5,423 bases of DNA from Microcaldota archaeon (lineage in GTDB: Archaea > Micrarchaeota > Micrarchaeia > Micrarchaeales > Micrarchaeaceae). How positions within the stretch are numbered: position 1 is the stretch's first letter; each line of letters begins with the position of its first letter. This document shows, in pieces, positions 5,101-5,423 of this stretch. A model generated the notes under the pieces. That model was not told the origin of the DNA. It did no database searches and was given only the letters and a program-made list of their open reading frames with translations. The translations under genes were made by a program, and so were the position numbers. The stretch is taken from positions 1-5,423 of the forward strand of contig JAJZII010000034.1 of the NCBI GenBank assembly GCA_021810685.1, given 5' to 3'.

Positions 5101-5423
5101 CTATCTCCTCTCGAGGGCCGTTACGTTGTATTCCACGCCGATGGCCTTCTCCACCATTATGCCTCCTTCGGCGCACCCTCTCTTGCTGAGCGCTTCGCGT
5201 ATTGCGTCTTTCTTTGCCTGATCCACGTCGTCCGCCATGACTTGTGGTCTCTTCACTTTCGGCGAGTACGTGATGTTGACCGAGCTGTAGCCAATGTCCA
5301 TAAGCTTTGTCGTGATATAGGAAATGAGCTTGTACTGCTGGTCTAGCAGTGCGATATCCGCCGGTGCCATTACTACGGCCACCTTGAGCGCCTTCGCATT
5401 CTGGCTTCCATTTGGTTTCCTAA
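5101..5423 (-). CDS. Unrecognised protein, C-terminal part or complete 89-aa protein (start uncertain, right edge)
   Basis: The minus-strand frame ends in TAG at 5101-5103 and is open back to the window edge, about 107 codons. I do not recognise the family. The visible protein has a hydrophobic strand (KVAVVMA), a helix-like stretch (DIALLDQQYKLISYITTKLM), an alternating strand (SSVNITYSPKV), a charged helix (DDVDQAKKDAIREALSKRG) and a final strand (GIMVEKAIGVEYNV). This is a small soluble alpha/beta pattern with no membrane segment, CxxC pair or nucleotide-binding loop. Two starts are possible. The frame may simply continue past the edge, making this a C-terminal fragment. Alternatively the ATG at 5370, preceded by AAGGTGG (5379-5385) at 8-nt spacing, gives a complete 89-aa protein; a GTG at 5382 is a third option. 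The strong ribosome binding site favours 5370, while the protein-like character of the upstream residues favours continuation. Confidence 0.6.
   Translation of the reverse strand, partial: RKPNGSQNAKALKVAVVMAPADIALLDQQYKLISYITTKLMDIGYSSVNITYSPKVKRPQVMADDVDQAKKDAIREALSKRGCAEGGIMVEKAIGVEYNVTALERR

Overview
The window looks archaeal. Four things point that way: a textbook archaeal TATA box (CTTTAAATA, 2165-2173) ahead of a gene; short GGTG- or AGGAG-type ribosome binding sites; heavy use of ATA (Ile) and AGG (Arg) codons in moderately GC-rich DNA; and the gene content (short HerA/DUF87-type ATPase, beta-CASP metallo-nuclease, MEMO-family protein, Dpo4/DinB-type polymerase). Gene density is very high, with gaps of 11-90 nt and one overlap, which suits a small, compact genome, possibly of the DPANN type. 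The lineage is an inference; no rRNA or other marker gene is present.

Layout. Positions 1-1105 (minus) hold a HerA-like P-loop ATPase whose 3' end runs off the left edge. Positions 1158-2135 (minus) hold a beta-CASP metallo-beta-lactamase nuclease, 52 nt upstream of the ATPase on the same strand. An 87-90 nt divergent promoter region follows (about 2136-2225), then thioredoxin reductase (2226-3152, plus). Its end overlaps by 17 bp, tail to tail, with a Y-family DNA polymerase IV (3136-4200, minus). A 61-nt divergent spacer (4201-4261) separates the polymerase from a MEMO-family gene (4262-5089, plus). Eleven nucleotides later comes the stop of an unrecognised minus-strand gene that reaches the right edge (5101-5423). 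No RNA gene, insertion sequence, CRISPR array or long repeat was seen, and no stretch over 300 bases lacks a gene.

Functionally these are mostly housekeeping genes: nucleic-acid processing (ATPase and beta-CASP nuclease), redox balance (TrxB), lesion bypass (Pol IV), plus a MEMO protein of uncertain role. They do not form one obvious pathway. The points most worth a second look are the nuclease/ATPase same-strand pair; a Tyr where beta-CASP enzymes usually have the motif C His; the degenerate PCNA-binding tail of Pol IV, encoded within the overlap with trxB; and the unrecognised gene at the right edge, whose start is ambiguous. I do not see convincing evidence for a wholly new system.
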